From the NCBI RefSeq assembly GCF_949628265.1, contig NC_088790.1:23254545-23318544 (forward strand): a stretch of DNA of 64,000 bases. Reading direction: 5' to 3'. Shown piece by piece: positions 62,216 through 64,000 of this stretch; the stretch's first letter is position 1, and each line of letters starts with the position of its first letter. This DNA is from Cloeon dipterum (taxonomy: Eukaryota; Arthropoda; Insecta; Ephemeroptera; Baetidae). Made by a program: the position numbers and the translations under genes. The notes below the pieces were generated by a model that saw only the letters and a program-made list of their open reading frames with translations, was not told the origin of the DNA and made no database searches.

Positions 62216-64000
62216 GGATATTTTTTAGCCTGTTTTAGAGCGTATTTTAGGTTTTTGTGTAAATTATTTCACATCCACTTAAATAATTTTATGGGCTGCA
62301 AACAATTATTATTCCTTCGTCTAGTATAAAAATGAAAGAGTGCAGATTTTATGATTTTTTAACTCTTTCCTTTTCTGTTTGGTTGACAAACCTGATCGGT
62401 TGGAATATAATTAAAAAAAATCTCAAGGATAATTGAAACTCATTGATTTTCTGTCGATTCGCGAGGGGAAATTAAAAGTAGAAAAGTCAGTTTGTAATTA
62501 TCGTGCAATTTTCCGCAATTTTCTATAATCCATCGGAGATAGGAGATCAATAGGCCACTTGTTGTGCAAATAGCTGTAAAGCGAAATTGAATAAACAGCT
62601 ATCTATTATTAAGAGCGCGTGCGTGTATATTTAGCTTGCTTTCTTATTGTAACGTAGGCGCGAGAAGTGTATTGTTTCAATCAACGCGCGCGCGCTTGCA
62701 TATACGATAATCGCCGGCGAGCAGAGCACTCTTGAGCAATTTCACTCCAACTCCAATTTCCGATTAAAGTTTAATAGTTTTAATTGGACGCGAGTAGCGT
62801 GAAGCAGCTCGCGCGAGGTGCGAGTCCCGTCCCGTCTGATCGCGCACGCTACAACAACGTGTGTGTGTAGGTGGTGTGGAATCAGCGTGAAATAGCCCCA
62901 TCGCCCCGTCATTCATTTCCAGAAGACAGCTCTCGCGTTTGCTTGTCGATTAGCTTGTTTGGCTCCTCGCTCGCTTGCTCTCTCGTGTGTATAGTTTCCG
63001 CCGGGAAAACGCCGAGTAAATTTTAGCGTGTATCGCACGTCTGGCCCAGACCACGTGTTGAAACCTTACTTTTTCGAATTTTGCGGAAAGGCTTTTGAAG
63101 AGTCATAGACTCGCTATTTGCGCAAATAATGATCATGGGAAAATTTTGATCCGAGAACGGCGCGTTTTGTGCTGAATATGCGTTTGCACTTTTCAGGCAT
63201 TCTCGCGCTCGGCCGACGAACGAATGAAAGCACACACATGCACTCTTGAAAGGACGTTTTAAACGCGTCCTCAAAAAAGCCATCTCCACGCCGAGCGCTT
63301 AATTCGTCGAGTTTTACTCCGTATAATTGCAGTTCAAACATAATTTGGCCGTGATTCAGCTGAAAAATCAAAGGAATAAAAATAAATGTAGTTCGTCGGT
63401 TTCCCACAAAGCTTTCCAAAACGCACTAGCTCCTGTATTCAAAGAAACAGTTGTCGTTTAACGAATAATACAATGTATGATGTTGTTGTTGTTGCCTCCG
63501 CTACTTTTATTCAGCTTTGCTCCCAAAATGTGCCGCGTAATCGTCCTGAGAGATGTGACTCGCCAAGTATAAATATATTAATTAAGTTGAGACGCGACAG
63601 ACGGATCAAAAACGCTCGTTTCTTGCCTCTACTTTTGGCGCTGCAATTTCCCTCACTTTCCGAGAAATAAAAAAAGAACACACTCGCTCCGAAAACCGTA
63701 ATTTGCACCCGGTCGATAGGACGACCCCGACTGATTACACAAAAACGGCGGATTAAATGTTATTGCTGTTTAAAAAATTGAGCCATTACTCGGATTATGC
63801 CTCCTTCTGGACTTGGCGAGTCATGCGGGACAGCGCGCAGCATAGAGAATTTCGGGCGCGTTGCAACAGCACACCTGAGAAGCTGAGATGCGGAGCGGGT
63901 GGGGAAATAATACTCGTTGATTGCCGCGCGCTTGCGGTCATTAAAAGACAATCAAGAAACGTTAATCTGCGGCTTACAGCGTTTTCAACGTCAAATAATA

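Larger units (their letters stand above)
61492..64000 (+). other. Intron or downstream DNA of the right-edge candidate gene
   Basis: About 2.5 kb without a supported exon. It holds two tandem-orientation copies of dispersed repeat family D (cores at 61779-61796 and 62078-62100) and a CpG-rich patch (about 62.68-63.05 kb). No splice acceptor followed by convincing coding sequence was found. Confidence 0.35.

Noticed and set aside
1..64000. CRISPR arrays, bacterial operons or phage elements
   Set aside because: The window is eukaryotic throughout: split genes with GT-AG introns and polyadenylation signals. The direct repeats seen are microsatellites or foldback elements.
1..64000. tRNA, rRNA or snRNA genes
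   Set aside because: I looked for the tRNA B-box style GGTTCGAATCC and obvious cloverleaf arms and found none; a covariance-model scan would be decisive.

Overview
This is a eukaryotic nuclear window, almost certainly from an arthropod and most likely an insect. Every recognised gene is split by GT-AG introns, many only 50-65 nt long. The protein set includes a Ptp69D-type receptor phosphatase (2 Ig, about 3 FN3, tandem PTP) and a single class A plexin. Noncoding DNA is AT-rich with embedded CpG-rich islands, microsatellites and foldback repeats. The order or species cannot be fixed from the sequence. All exon models were assembled by eye from splice signals, reading-frame continuity and family knowledge; each recognised complete gene closes as a full frame.

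Layout. 1-378 (+): 3' end of a lysine-rich protein of unknown identity. 1299-7831 (-): Ptp69D-like receptor tyrosine phosphatase, 19 coding exons, 1,429 aa. 7832-8641: compact divergent promoter with several CCAAT boxes. 8642-10392 (+): SNIP1 (FHA domain, RS and RGG regions), 321 aa. About 11.4-41.0 kb (+): Plexin A, with a 5' UTR exon near 11.5-11.77 kb, a 7.9-kb leader intron, coding exons from 19739 to 37816 (1,921 aa) with a 7.75-kb intron inside the semaphorin domain, and a long candidate 3' UTR. 41103-43685 (-): Nprl2 (431 aa), tail-to-tail with PlexA. 44747-47910 (+): OGFOD1/Sudestada1-type prolyl hydroxylase (523 aa), head-to-head with Nprl2. 48184-49730 (-): methionine sulfoxide reductase A (218 aa). 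49.7-61.2 kb: AT-rich intergenic DNA with foldback elements. 61308-61491 (+): candidate first coding exon of a gene running off the right edge.

The genes do not form one pathway. Ptp69D and PlexA are both axon-guidance receptors in flies, Nprl2 is part of the GATOR1 brake on TORC1, OGFOD1 modifies ribosomal protein S23, SNIP1 acts in splicing and transcription, and MsrA repairs oxidised methionine. They alternate in strand, giving two divergent promoters and three convergent 3' ends.

I found no novel multi-gene system. The points most worth a second look are a degenerate second phosphatase domain, a GC-AG intron in Nprl2, a stop-free 54-nt intron in OGFOD1, several families of palindromic or dispersed noncoding repeats (one with two near-identical copies), and an orphan first exon at the right edge.
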